Source of the DNA: Blautia glucerasea
GTDB taxonomy: Bacteria; Bacillota; Clostridia; Lachnospirales; Lachnospiraceae
Assembly (NCBI RefSeq): GCF_020537505.1
Contig: NZ_JAJBMO010000026.1
Location: 1 to 56,556 of the forward strand
Length of the DNA stretch: 56,556 bases
Direction: 5' to 3'
Both the position numbers and the translations under genes were made by a program. How positions within the stretch are numbered: position 1 is the stretch's first letter; every line of letters starts with the position of its first letter. The notes under the pieces were generated by a model. It saw nothing but the letters and a program-made list of their open reading frames with translations. It searched no databases and was not told where the DNA came from. Shown piece after piece: positions 1-8,320 of the stretch.

Positions 1-2
1 AC

Positions 3-332
3 ATGTGTTGGTTTCCCGATACCTTTTGGCAACGGTAGATTAGAAAAGCCAGTAAATATGCGGGATAGCAGCTACGTCACCCACCCCATTGTTGCCGTTA
101 CTGTTTCTTTCTTCCCTCTGCCAGTAACCAGCGATTTTGCAATGTATATTCACGTAGCCGCGCATTTCAGGAGCGGTTTTAGTGGAGGCGAGATCCATGA
201 CTTACGGAGACTTAGGCGCGAAGGCTCTCCTGAGCGTCTTAGTCGTAGTTAGTCATTAGCTCGCCGGAACGTTGCTCCGCGCGGCGGTGAATATACATTG
301 TGAAATCGCGTCCGGGATAACGACCAACACAT
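3..332 (+). ncRNA. candidate large structured RNA, family not recognised
   Basis: The stretch folds into nested stems: 3-12 with 323-332 (10 bp), 14-18 with 313-317, a long arm 131-163 with 279-309 (about 30 bp with one small bulge), 170-174 with 274-278, 187-192 with 260-265, and an apical hairpin from 197-202/251-256 inward. The long arm contains two G-T oppositions and the apical stem another. These are G-U wobbles if the plus strand is transcribed but A-C mismatches on the minus strand, so plus is the likely sense. No convincing protein is encoded. I do not recognise the family; size and complexity recall large clostridial structured RNAs. A mobile-element palindrome is the alternative. 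The promoter would lie outside the window. Confidence 0.45.
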
Positions 333-341
333 TAAATAGCA

Positions 342-375
342 AAAGCCCTTTAAGAAAATTTTCCTAAAGAGCTTT
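342..375 (-). terminator. intrinsic terminator of mgtE
   Basis: An 11-bp stem (342-352 with 365-375) is extended inward by the palindrome GAAAATTTTC. On the minus strand the single non-Watson-Crick position is a U-G wobble and the stem is followed by CTTTT, so it fits termination of mgtE, which ends 16 bp away. On the plus strand it is weaker but might also stop the candidate RNA at 3-332. Confidence 0.6.
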
Positions 376-390
376 CAATATACAATGTTA

Positions 391-1785
391 TTAACCTGCC
401 AGGTGCAAAACCCCGATAAGGAATACCCAGCCAAGGCCGTAATAGGTTACAACGGCAACAAGGTCGTTGACAGTAGTAATCAGGGGACCGGAGGCTACGG
501 CGGGGTCTACGCCTACTTTTTTGAAAAACAGAGGGATGCAGGTACCTACGGCACTGGAAATCAGCATGGCTAGAAGAAGGGCGACTCCAATACAGCCGGA
601 TACAGCGTATGCAAACAACAGTGTTTTTCCTTTAAATAAATAGATGTAAAGTCCGATAAGTACGAAGGACAAAATACCAAGCAATGCACCGTTGCAAAGG
701 CCGATCCGCATTTCCTTCAATACCAGTTCCAGCTTTTGCCTGCCGGTGAGGGACTCGTCCATCAGAACTCGGATAGTAACAGCCAGGGACTGGGTACCAA
801 CGTTTCCGGCCATATCCAGGATAAGAGACTGGAAGGCCATGATAATGGGGAGCTGGGTAACTACATTCTCGAAGACACCTACTACAGAGGATACCACCAT
901 GCCAAGACCAAGAAGAACGATCAGCCATGGCATACGTTTCTTCATACTCTCTTTCAGGGGCTCCTTCAGGTCCTCCTCTGCAGTAAGACCTGCCAGCATG
1001 GCGTAATCTTCTCCCATCTCATCATCAACCAGGTCGATAATGTTGGAAGATGTGATAACACCTAAAAGGCGGTTGTCATTATCCAGTACAGGAATGGAAT
1101 CCTCGGAATAAGCTTTCAGTTCTTCAATACAGTCGTCAATGTCCTCTTCCGCATATACATATGGGTAAGAGGTTGCCACCAGATCGTCCAGGGACTTATC
1201 CTGTCTGGCAATGATCAGGTCCTTCAGATCAATGGCTCCATAAAATTTCTGTGATTCTGTTACCACAAAGATTGTAGAAATATTATCATTCCTGGCAGCC
1301 TGCTCCACAAGGCTGTTCATAGCCTGCTTTACAGTCAGATTCTCACGAATGATGATGCAGTTGGTTGTCATACGGCTACCGATCTCGTCCTCGTCAAAGG
1401 AAGCGATCATTTCGATATCGTGGCGGACATCATCATCCATTAATTCGAACAATAATTTCTTTTTGGCTTTATCAATTTTCTGGAGTACCTCTACAAGGGC
1501 ATCGGTCTCCATGCGTGAAAGAATAGCGGCACCTTTTTTTACATCCATCTCTTTCACATATTCTGCTGCATTGTCTGAGTCTGTATACTCAAAAATATCA
1601 GACAGCATGTTCAAGTCCAGAATACGGTACAGTTTATAACGTTCCTGAACGGTCAGCCTCGGCATTGCGTCAGCAAGGTCGTTGGCATGAAAATCCTCCA
1701 GCTTGTTGCTCATAGCAGCTGGAGAAGTATTACTTCTTACTACAGCCAGAATGTCCTGGGTGTAGTCTTGCACTCTTTTCTCCAT
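391..1785 (-). CDS. mgtE: MgtE family magnesium transporter
   Basis: A 464-residue magnesium channel/transporter of the MgtE/SLC41 family. The order is typical: cytosolic MgtE_N helical domain (about 1-130), a CBS-domain pair (about 135-260) that senses Mg2+, then five membrane helices (about 285-464). The signature pieces DMAGNVGTQSLAVTIR and DPAVASGPLITTVNDLVAVV are present in the membrane part and contribute to the ion pathway. Length equals the family norm. The start follows GGAGAAAGTAGG. It is a single-gene unit with a terminator just downstream and a long (about 375 nt or more) untranslated upstream region that could be regulatory, although I could not recognise an M-box in it. Confidence 0.95.
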   Translation of the reverse strand: MEKRVQDYTQDILAVVRSNTSPAAMSNKLEDFHANDLADAMPRLTVQERYKLYRILDLNMLSDIFEYTDSDNAAEYVKEMDVKKGAAILSRMETDALVEVLQKIDKAKKKLLFELMDDDVRHDIEMIASFDEDEIGSRMTTNCIIIRENLTVKQAMNSLVEQAARNDNISTIFVVTESQKFYGAIDLKDLIIARQDKSLDDLVATSYPYVYAEEDIDDCIEELKAYSEDSIPVLDNDNRLLGVITSSNIIDLVDDEMGEDYAMLAGLTAEEDLKEPLKESMKKRMPWLIVLLGLGMVVSSVVGVFENVVTQLPIIMAFQSLILDMAGNVGTQSLAVTIRVLMDESLTGRQKLELVLKEMRIGLCNGALLGILSFVLIGLYIYLFKGKTLLFAYAVSGCIGVALLLAMLISSAVGTCIPLFFKKVGVDPAVASGPLITTVNDLVAVVTYYGLGWVFLIGVLHLAG

Positions 1786-2532
1786 CCTACTTTCTCCAAT
1801 CTGACAATAAGACAGTTCACCTGTTCTGAGCGTATAAAAAGCTCTGTAGTGTTTATCTTATGTATTTTTCAGCGGACTTGGCAAAGTCCATTTTTACGGA
1901 TAGTAAAATCCGTATTCAAACAGAATCTCTTCTGTTCTTTTCAGGGAATATTGGATCCCGCACAGGGCATATGAAGTGATCCAGATAACTATCATTTTCA
2001 CCTGGACACAGCACAAATATACACACCAAAAAGGCGCAGAATCACAATCGTTCCTCTGCTGTTATCAGATAAGTCCCTTTATTGGCACTGTAATTTCTTT
2101 GTGGATTTCATAGGATTGAAAAAAGAAATGTGATCAGAAAGTCGGCTCACACCACACTCTATTATAATGAAAGAACAGAATGCACGCTGCACTCATCTGT
2201 CATTTCGTTTTTCCATCCTATGCAACTACTTCGCCCATGAGAATCGCAACTATCCATTCTGTTCACCTGCCTTTGTTCTTAGATTTTATTTATGGGGAAC
2301 TTCTTTTATCCCCACAGGTCATTCTAACTGCTTTTATACAAAAAATCAATTCCTAATTTACTATTTATTTGATTTTTCACTGATTTTTTTCCTTTTCCTT
2401 TCCGTTTCTTTACAATACTAGAGCGTGTGGTTTTATGTGGATTTAGGGAACAGCAAATGAAGATATTGACAGATTTTAATCGTATTATTATAGTTTTTAT
2501 ATGCCCTTAAGCCCTTTTTCTTGTATTGTTTT
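1786..2532. other. long intergenic region upstream of mgtE
   Basis: About 750 bp with no convincing gene. On the minus strand a TATAAT hexamer at about 2160-2167 may be the mgtE promoter, which would give a leader of roughly 375 nt. The leader holds two clean small hairpins, at 1871-1886 (GGACTT/AAGTCC) and 1898-1916 (TACGGAT/ATCCGTA). An M-box would be expected here, but its conserved blocks are not visible. The 2170-2530 part is T-rich and shows nothing recognisable. Confidence 0.4.
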
Positions 2533-3951
2533 TTATAACAGCTGGCGCAATGGTCTGATTATAATCCGCAGCACTCCATAGAACAGTTTTTTCTGCCAGT
2601 TCAGCACTTTCGTTTCGTACTGCGCCCCTTCGGTCTCCTGTCCGTTTGACAGGACTTCCTTGCTTTTTTCCATATAAACGTTCTCAGTAGACTGGATCTG
2701 CTGATTTAGTTCCCTGCTGTCGATGACAAGCATTAACTCTGTATCCAGATAAGTGCTTCTCATATCCAGATTATAGGATCCCACAATGGACAATCGTTCG
2801 TCAGACAGAACAGCCTTGGTATGTACTGGAACCTGGTTCATCAGCTCATATACGTCGGCACCGGTTTCCAGAATTTTCTTTTTATGGTTTAAATAATCGG
2901 TACAGCCCCAGGGGTTGGAGCCTTTTTCTACTGCATTGAGAATAATTTTCAACTGGGCGTGGGAGGAGATTTCGCTTAATGTATCGTACATGTAGCCATT
3001 GCAGATTACGTATGGAGTCTGGATGGTTACATTGTCTGCTTCCTGGGATAGATAGCGGATTGCCTGGAGTACCAGCGGTGTCTTGGGACCAGCCTGGGTT
3101 CCGTTGTTGAGCAAGGTAATTTTGTTTGCTGGGATGGTATCCCTTTCCCAGGAATTGTAGGTTTCAATATCAGGGGATTTTTCTGTCAGAGCAGCGTAAC
3201 GGGCTTCTAAGGACTGATACTGTTTTTCGTACTTTGACAGATATCCTTGCGTGCCGTCTGTTATTCCATTTTCCATATTCTTTTCCTTTTGTGTCCGATT
3301 TTCTGAAATATTCTTTTTTCTTCCGCCCTTTATTTTCACGCAATCTTCATTCCATACCTGATGAAAATATGCCTCCAGCTCCTGCAGGGATTCCCCCTTG
3401 CCTTTCGTAGTATCCCACACCAGAATATCCCGGTCCACATTGATATCCGTGGTATAATCTCCCAGGAAAATATCATTGCTGTTACGGCCGCCCAGAAGAT
3501 ACATTTCATTATCCACGATCACGTATTTATCATGCATACGGTAATTGAGCTTAAATAAACCTACTGGACTCACTGGGTTGTAGACACCTACTTTCACATT
3601 TTTCCGTGCAGCCAGCGCCTGGAATTCTTTGCTTCCGTTTAGAAATAGCTGCTGATAAATCCCATCGATCAAAAGCTTAATTTCCACACCTTTTTCAGCG
3701 GCATGATTCAGCGCTGCCAGAAGATCCGTCCCACTTTCATCCGCCCGCAGATCAAAAGTCGCCAGCACAATACTCTTCTTCGCATTCCCAATCATCCGCA
3801 GCCTCCACAGAAGCGCCTCTTCATTGTCATCAATACATCGGATCCGTTCGCCCCCTGGCGTATTGGAAGTAAACTCTGTCTGTTTCAGCGTTTCCACAAA
3901 TTTCTCATCTGGTTTCCTACAATACAGCGGTGCAAAAACGTTTACCAGCAC
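2533..3951 (-). CDS. phospholipase D superfamily / cardiolipin synthase-like protein
   Basis: A PLD-fold protein with both catalytic HxKxxxxD motifs: HDKYVIVD followed by GGRNSND in the first half, and HTKAVLSD followed by GSYNLD in the second. Such enzymes transfer phosphatidyl groups (cardiolipin synthesis) or hydrolyse phosphodiesters. The GTG at 3951 is the first standard start, but the frame continues upstream to 4008 with a positively charged stretch and a hydrophobic segment (FLWFLLIVVLVNVFA), that is, a signal anchor. An AGAAAGGG ribosome-binding site precedes an ATA codon at 4006-4008, with no ATG/GTG/TTG there. The real protein probably starts upstream at a non-standard codon (about 491 residues) and is membrane anchored. 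It appears to be a single gene. Confidence 0.85.
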   Translation of the reverse strand: MLVNVFAPLYCRKPDEKFVETLKQTEFTSNTPGGERIRCIDDNEEALLWRLRMIGNAKKSIVLATFDLRADESGTDLLAALNHAAEKGVEIKLLIDGIYQQLFLNGSKEFQALAARKNVKVGVYNPVSPVGLFKLNYRMHDKYVIVDNEMYLLGGRNSNDIFLGDYTTDINVDRDILVWDTTKGKGESLQELEAYFHQVWNEDCVKIKGGRKKNISENRTQKEKNMENGITDGTQGYLSKYEKQYQSLEARYAALTEKSPDIETYNSWERDTIPANKITLLNNGTQAGPKTPLVLQAIRYLSQEADNVTIQTPYVICNGYMYDTLSEISSHAQLKIILNAVEKGSNPWGCTDYLNHKKKILETGADVYELMNQVPVHTKAVLSDERLSIVGSYNLDMRSTYLDTELMLVIDSRELNQQIQSTENVYMEKSKEVLSNGQETEGAQYETKVLNWQKKLFYGVLRIIIRPLRQLL

Positions 3952-4008
3952 TACGATGAGCAGAAACCATAGAAATATATTCCGTATTCGTTTTAGATTT
4001 TTCTTTAT

Positions 4009-4303
4009 CGTTATACACCCTTTCTAAAATCATATTTCTCAACATTCCCACAAATATTTCTTCAAATCTACACACCCATTTTCTTTCAGCGTAACTCCTT
4101 CCCCTTTCAGCAGCCACTTCTATTCTGTCCAGCCCAGCGCCAGTCTTCCCATATGGTTCACTCCCCGATGACAGGGAAACAGGCTCTAGACTGTGTCTGA
4201 AAAAGGAGCGTCAATCATATCATTTGCCCCAGTTTTGTAGTATATGTTTCTCTATCATATCACTCTTTCATTTTTTGAGCAAGGATAGATAAAAATAGAT
4301 TGA
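4009..4303. other. intergenic region upstream of the PLD gene
   Basis: Contains the likely ribosome-binding site of the PLD gene (about 4017-4025 on minus) and a trace of the dispersed repeat at about 4166-4200. No other gene is supported; a possible 66-residue minus frame across 3917-4117 has no protein-like character and only shadows the PLD upstream region. Confidence 0.3.
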
Positions 4304-4358
4304 CTAGAGCGAATTCGGGCGAAATATACCGCAAAGTGTGGCGTGCAGATTGCAGAAA
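4304..4358 (+). repeat. dispersed palindromic repeat, partial copy D
   Basis: Shares a core (AAATATACCGCAAAGTG, then GGCGTGCAGATTGC) with copies at 15051-15138, 24865-24949 and 34237-34300. The right half is missing, because the sequence runs straight into the perfect inverted repeat at 4351-4414. A related trace (ACAGGCTCTAG...TGTGTCTGAAAAAGG) lies at about 4166-4200. Confidence 0.55.
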
Positions 4359-4414
4359 GGGCATATGCCATCACACCGGATACTCCAGGTGCGATGGCAT
4401 ATGCCCTTTCTGCA
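4351..4414. repeat. perfect 22-bp inverted repeat with 20-nt loop
   Basis: Left arm 4351-4372 and right arm 4393-4414 are exact reverse complements over 22 bases, separated by 20 bases. The right arm belongs to the reading frame of the TetR remnant, and the left arm abuts the dispersed repeat copy. No T-run follows on either strand, so it is not an obvious terminator; it looks like an inversion-duplication scar. Confidence 0.7.
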
Positions 4415-4531
4415 TTTTCCTACTTGATTTATGGATGGGTGATTGAGTGGCCCCGCCGGAAAATGGCAGAGTCTGTGGATGAGATTTTGACTATGTTTGA
4501 AAAGCAAAATAACTCAGCCTCCAGCATAGTG
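4376..4531 (+). pseudogene. 3' remnant of a TetR/AcrR-type regulator
   Basis: The plus-strand frame reads a stretch typical of the C-terminal helices of TetR-family repressors (SAFSYLIYGWVIEWPRRKMA, then SVDEILTMFEKQNN). There is no DNA-binding domain upstream; instead the dispersed repeat and the perfect inverted repeat occupy that place. No stop falls at the expected end, and the frame then runs antisense into the HPr-like gene. I read it as a decayed gene fragment. The family call rests on pattern only. Confidence 0.4.
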
Positions 4532-4544
4532 AAAACTCTTAACA

Positions 4545-4802
4545 TTATTTTCCCTGTTTTTTCTCATATAACAGCCCGGCTTCGTCTAGCTTTTCTAAAA
4601 TCTGCCTCTTTTCCACTTCGCTTTCAACTGGAATTTGCAATTCTCCATAGGCAAAATCCGGCAGGCTTAAAACTCCCAGCATGGATTTTGCATCTACTAT
4701 ATAACGGCCATAGCATAAATCCACATCATATGCAATTGCTTCTACAATACTGACCAATTTACTTGCATTCTGCATAGTTCCCAATATTACTTTTATTTTC
4801 AT
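4545..4802 (-). CDS. HPr-like protein without the phospho-accepting histidine (Crh-like)
   Basis: An 85-residue protein whose second half matches the HPr fold: VDAKSMLGVLSL corresponds to the regulatory Ser46 region of HPr (NGKSIMGVMSL). The active-site GLHARPA loop is replaced by TMQNASK and the protein has no histidine at all, so it cannot carry a phosphate from Enzyme I. The serine equivalent of Ser46 (S40) is kept. This combination recalls Crh of Bacillus, a CcpA co-effector with no PTS role. The start at 4802 is preceded by TAGGAGCG. It is the last gene of the hexonate operon, 13 bp after the GntP permease stop, suggesting local carbon-flow regulation. Function is inferred. Confidence 0.7.
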   Translation of the reverse strand: MKIKVILGTMQNASKLVSIVEAIAYDVDLCYGRYIVDAKSMLGVLSLPDFAYGELQIPVESEVEKRQILEKLDEAGLLYEKKQGK

Positions 4803-4815
4803 CGCTTTCACGCTC

Positions 4816-6174
4816 CTACGCAAACAGACTGATCACAATAGCACAGACCAGACCTGTAATTCCAATGATGGTTTCCATCATAGTCCAAGATTTCAAGGTT
4901 GTCTTCTCATCAATCTCGAGAAGGGAGCTGACCAGCCAGAAACCAGAATCATTTACATGGCTGAAAGCGGTCGAGCCTCCGTTGATGGCACAGACCATGG
5001 CAGCCAGATAAAGTGGTGACAGTCCTGCTACTCCAGGCATGGCAGCCATGATTCCCGCAGCCATTGTCATGGCTACCACTGCAGCTCCAACAGATGCGCG
5101 GATCAGTGCTGCGATGAGAAAGGCAACCAATACTAATGGGAGACCGCTTTTTTCAAGGGCTGGTCCGATGATAGTTCCCATGCCGCAGTCCTGAAGCACC
5201 CAGCGGATAATCCCACCGCCAGTGATTACCAGAAGGATCTGTCCTGTAGGGCGAAGGGAACGGTCCAGAATTTTCTTTAACTGTTCTCCATCATACCCCT
5301 GCTTTTTACCAAGAAAGTACATGGCACACAGCACAGCTATGATCAGCGCTACAAATGGAGTTCCCAGAAATTCCAGTACTGGTCTCACGGGATCAATACC
5401 AGGAATATAAGTTGAAATTGTATTACACAAAATCAATACCAACGGTACAAGGATAATGCATAACACCGTAGAAAACTTCGGAAGATTTCCTTCTTCAGCT
5501 TCCCGAATCTCCTGAATGTTTGAAGGAAGCCCTGCATCAATTTTACTGCCGATAAATTTTGACCCTAAAATACCGGCAAAAACCAGTGACAGAATTCCAA
5601 CAGGCACACCAACTGCGATCATAATGCCAAGATCCACGTTCAGCATATTTGCCACCAGAACAGAGCCGGCAGATGGTGGAATAAAGGCAAAGCCTGTGGC
5701 AAGTCCCGCCAGAAGAGGAATCACATAATATAAAGTAGATTTCTTTGTCTTTTTTGCAAGTCCAAATGCCAGTGGAATGAGAATCACCACACCAGCCTCA
5801 AAGAATACGGTTGTACCAACTACCAGCCCTGTGATTCCCAGTGCAATTCCGGATTTTTCCTCGCCGAATTTATTGATCAAAGTCTGGGCAACACATTGTG
5901 CACCTCCGGATACTTCCAGAATTCCACCAAACAAAGAGCCAAGTCCAATTAACAGGACAATTCCCTGCAGGGTATCCCCGGCACCTTTTTCCACTGTGCT
6001 TACAAGTGTTGGAACCGGCATTCCAGCTCCAAGTCCAATAACCAGCGCTGAAATCAGCAGTGATAAAATCGGATGAATCTTAAATTTAATGATAAGAAGC
6101 AGAAGCAATATAATTCCTGCTGCTGCCGCGATCAGCAGTCTGGTTGACTCCGCCGCAAATACCGGTTCTGTCAT
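4816..6174 (-). CDS. GntP family gluconate/hexonate:H+ permease
   Basis: A polytopic membrane protein of 452 residues with the GntP/CitMHS-like architecture of about 12-14 helices. Recognisable blocks are GLGSLFGGILEVSGGAQ, FFEAGVVILIPLAF, AFIPPSAG and the C-terminal GGSTAFSHVNDSGFWL. Family members import gluconate, idonate, fructuronate, glycerate and similar sugar acids with protons. The start at 6174 is chosen because GGGGAGG stands 7 bases before it. It lies between the oxidoreductase gene (about 120 bp upstream) and the HPr-like gene, so it most likely imports the substrate of the neighbouring oxidoreductase, a hexonate or hexuronate derivative. Confidence 0.9.
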   Translation of the reverse strand: MTEPVFAAESTRLLIAAAAGIILLLLLIIKFKIHPILSLLISALVIGLGAGMPVPTLVSTVEKGAGDTLQGIVLLIGLGSLFGGILEVSGGAQCVAQTLINKFGEEKSGIALGITGLVVGTTVFFEAGVVILIPLAFGLAKKTKKSTLYYVIPLLAGLATGFAFIPPSAGSVLVANMLNVDLGIMIAVGVPVGILSLVFAGILGSKFIGSKIDAGLPSNIQEIREAEEGNLPKFSTVLCIILVPLVLILCNTISTYIPGIDPVRPVLEFLGTPFVALIIAVLCAMYFLGKKQGYDGEQLKKILDRSLRPTGQILLVITGGGIIRWVLQDCGMGTIIGPALEKSGLPLVLVAFLIAALIRASVGAAVVAMTMAAGIMAAMPGVAGLSPLYLAAMVCAINGGSTAFSHVNDSGFWLVSSLLEIDEKTTLKSWTMMETIIGITGLVCAIVISLFA

Positions 6175-6293
6175 TTTGTATTTCCTCCCCAAATTTCTCA
6201 TTCAATAGTCTACAGTTAAACCACTATCAACACCCGCATTTTTACAATCCTATATTCGGGACTTATCAGCATCGTGCATCCCAGATAAATTTA

Positions 6294-7913
6294 TTACGCC
6301 GCAACATATTTATGGATTGTGTCTCTCACAGCTCCTGGTCCTGCGATCATTTCCCGGAACATGTTCTCAATCTTCTCTCCCACACCAGCTTTGTAAAGAT
6401 CTGTGAAAAACAGGCGCTCGTTAGAAAGGATCGGTTTCAGCTGATTCTTAAAAGTCTCAGGCTTTCCAATAACAATATCCTTTAACTGTTCCTGGAGTTC
6501 CTCATTCATCGGATCTGGTGCCAGTTCATATTTATTCCCTGCATCATCCACTGCCAGCATATATCTTAACCAGCCAGCGATTCCAAGAGGAATTGCTGTG
6601 AGCTTAGATGCATCCCCGAATCTCTTCACATATGCCTTCACAGTCTCTCCAAAACGGATTCCAACCATCTGGGATACATCCACAGCAAGACGAAGGTTGG
6701 TATCGCCAAGGTATTCATTTGGGAAACGATCGTTAAAGAGCTCATCCACAAATGCCTGTGGGGAAAGGATTCCAGGATCAGCAACTACCGGAAGACCCTC
6801 ACCATAGGCTACCATACGTGCCATTTTCATCATGTCTTCATTTGTATTCAGCATATGGGCAAAAAGGTCATATCCAAGAACCACGCCAAGAGGACCAGTT
6901 GCAGAATGAACCGGATTCAGACATACCGTTACTTTCATTCGCTCAGAAAGGTTTACTGTATTTCTGTCTGCCATGTATACGCCGAAGCCTTTTTCCAGAG
7001 CAGGACGTCCGTTGGGGAAGCTGTCCTCGATTACAAGATACTGTGGTTTCTCAGCATTTACAAATGGTGCAATGTATGTTTTCTTGTTTGTGATAACAGG
7101 CTGCATGCTTCCCACGCCAAGCTTCTCAAGGTCAGCTGCGATCTGCTCACTGGGACGAGGTGTGATCTTATCGATCATGGTCCATGGGAAAGCAACCACT
7201 TTCTCATCACTTACATAGCTTACAAATCCATCATCTACAAATCCTGCTTTCTTCCATTCTTCTGTCATGGTCAGCACAGACTCACGAAGCTTTGCACCAT
7301 TCTGGGAGCAATTGTCCATGGATACAAGAGCAATCGGATATTTGCCTGCTTTATATCTCTCATAAAGCATTGCCACCAGAACTGCCATGGCACCTGTGGC
7401 CTTGTCCGGACCATTCTGGATATCAGCCTGTACAAATGGGAACCAGGTTCCGTCAGCTTTATGTAATGCGTATCCTTTTTCCGTGATGGTAAAGGATACC
7501 ATCTGAAGGGATTTGCTGGTAAAAATTTCTTTCAGGCGGTTCCACTGAGCCAGGTCTGAAGACTGAGCCTTTACTGCTTCTGCCAGAGCGCCCAGAACCT
7601 TATATTCACGGGTTCCGTCTCCATGAAGGATTACATTTAATCCAAGATTATCATATGGCTCATAAATCTTATCCACTACATCATAGTCAAAAGTCTCCAC
7701 GCAGGTGATTCCCCTGTCCAGAATTCCTTCCTCCAGAAGTCCGTCTGCAATACCGCCGATAAATACACGGAAAATATTGCCGATTCCAAAGTGTACCCAT
7801 ACCGGAGCTTCTTTCGCCTTGGCAGATATTTTCTCCACATCATAGCCAGGTAGCTGGATTCCTGCCTTTTCCCATGCTTCACGATCTTTGATTCCTGTTA
7901 ATGTTAATTTCAT
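6294..7913 (-). CDS. mannitol dehydrogenase family oxidoreductase (fructuronate reductase/UxuB-like)
   Basis: A 539-residue NAD-dependent polyol/hexonate dehydrogenase. The N-terminal Rossmann region has GIGNIFRVFIGG (residues about 43-54) and the C-terminal mannitol-dehydrogenase domain has KVTVCLNPVHSATGPLG with the family lysine/asparagine/histidine arrangement. The protein is longer than E. coli UxuB (486) but of the length seen in clostridial relatives. The likely reaction is reversible reduction of a keto-hexonate such as fructuronate to mannonate. The exact substrate cannot be read from sequence. AAGGAGG precedes the ATG. First gene of the operon with GntP and the HPr-like protein; a ROK regulator is divergent. 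Confidence 0.88.
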   Translation of the reverse strand: MKLTLTGIKDREAWEKAGIQLPGYDVEKISAKAKEAPVWVHFGIGNIFRVFIGGIADGLLEEGILDRGITCVETFDYDVVDKIYEPYDNLGLNVILHGDGTREYKVLGALAEAVKAQSSDLAQWNRLKEIFTSKSLQMVSFTITEKGYALHKADGTWFPFVQADIQNGPDKATGAMAVLVAMLYERYKAGKYPIALVSMDNCSQNGAKLRESVLTMTEEWKKAGFVDDGFVSYVSDEKVVAFPWTMIDKITPRPSEQIAADLEKLGVGSMQPVITNKKTYIAPFVNAEKPQYLVIEDSFPNGRPALEKGFGVYMADRNTVNLSERMKVTVCLNPVHSATGPLGVVLGYDLFAHMLNTNEDMMKMARMVAYGEGLPVVADPGILSPQAFVDELFNDRFPNEYLGDTNLRLAVDVSQMVGIRFGETVKAYVKRFGDASKLTAIPLGIAGWLRYMLAVDDAGNKYELAPDPMNEELQEQLKDIVIGKPETFKNQLKPILSNERLFFTDLYKAGVGEKIENMFREMIAGPGAVRDTIHKYVAA

Positions 7914-8320
7914 GTTCTGTTCCTCCTTGATTTTCTTCTTGTACAGATCTGATTCTCAATCCCAATCTGTTTTGTTGTTCTTTATATTTCTTTTTGTTTT
8001 AACTTATGTGTATGTCTTAACTGTAAGTTGAGTATATATCTTTCTTTTAAAAAAATCCATTGACAGAAATTATAATTTTTGTTTCCAATTTTTGTATGGT
8101 TTTACCAGTAGTTTTCTACTTATTGCTTTTTTAACTGTTCTATACTAAAATGCAAGTAAGACTTAACATTATCTGATAAAGTAAAGATTACGTGATTACT
8201 GTTCACTTCATGGTCTGCAATACGCGCTTTGTTACCAGTGGACAGCAGCATTACGTATTTGAGTATTTGTTAACAGTTACTAACCTTACGTTGTACCAAG
8301 AACATAACTAGGAGACTATC
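7914..8320. promoter_or_regulatory. divergent regulatory region of the hexonate operon and ROK gene
   Basis: About 400 bp between divergent genes, AT-rich. It contains spaced inverted arms AACTTA (8001-8006) and TAAGTT (8024-8029), and a related CAAGTAAGACTTAAC at 8153-8167. These share the TAAG/CTTA half-site and may be operators for the ROK protein. TATAAT-like and TTGACA-like hexamers occur near 8062-8080 but no well-spaced promoter could be fixed. Confidence 0.4.

Noticed and set aside
1..340. known RNAs (RNase P, tmRNA, SRP RNA, 6S, group II intron) for the 5' structured region
   Set aside because: Their universally conserved sequence blocks are absent; only stem structure is seen.
1786..2170. 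M-box (ykoK) riboswitch before mgtE
   Set aside because: Location is right but none of the conserved blocks could be read on the minus strand.
2167..2421. 84-residue plus-strand frame upstream of mgtE
   Set aside because: Phe/Ser/Cys-rich composition typical of AT-rich noncoding DNA, no ribosome-binding site, and no recognisable domain.
3917..4117. 66-residue minus frame overlapping the start of the PLD gene
   Set aside because: In a different frame from the PLD protein; no protein-like features, and it covers the PLD signal-anchor coding region.
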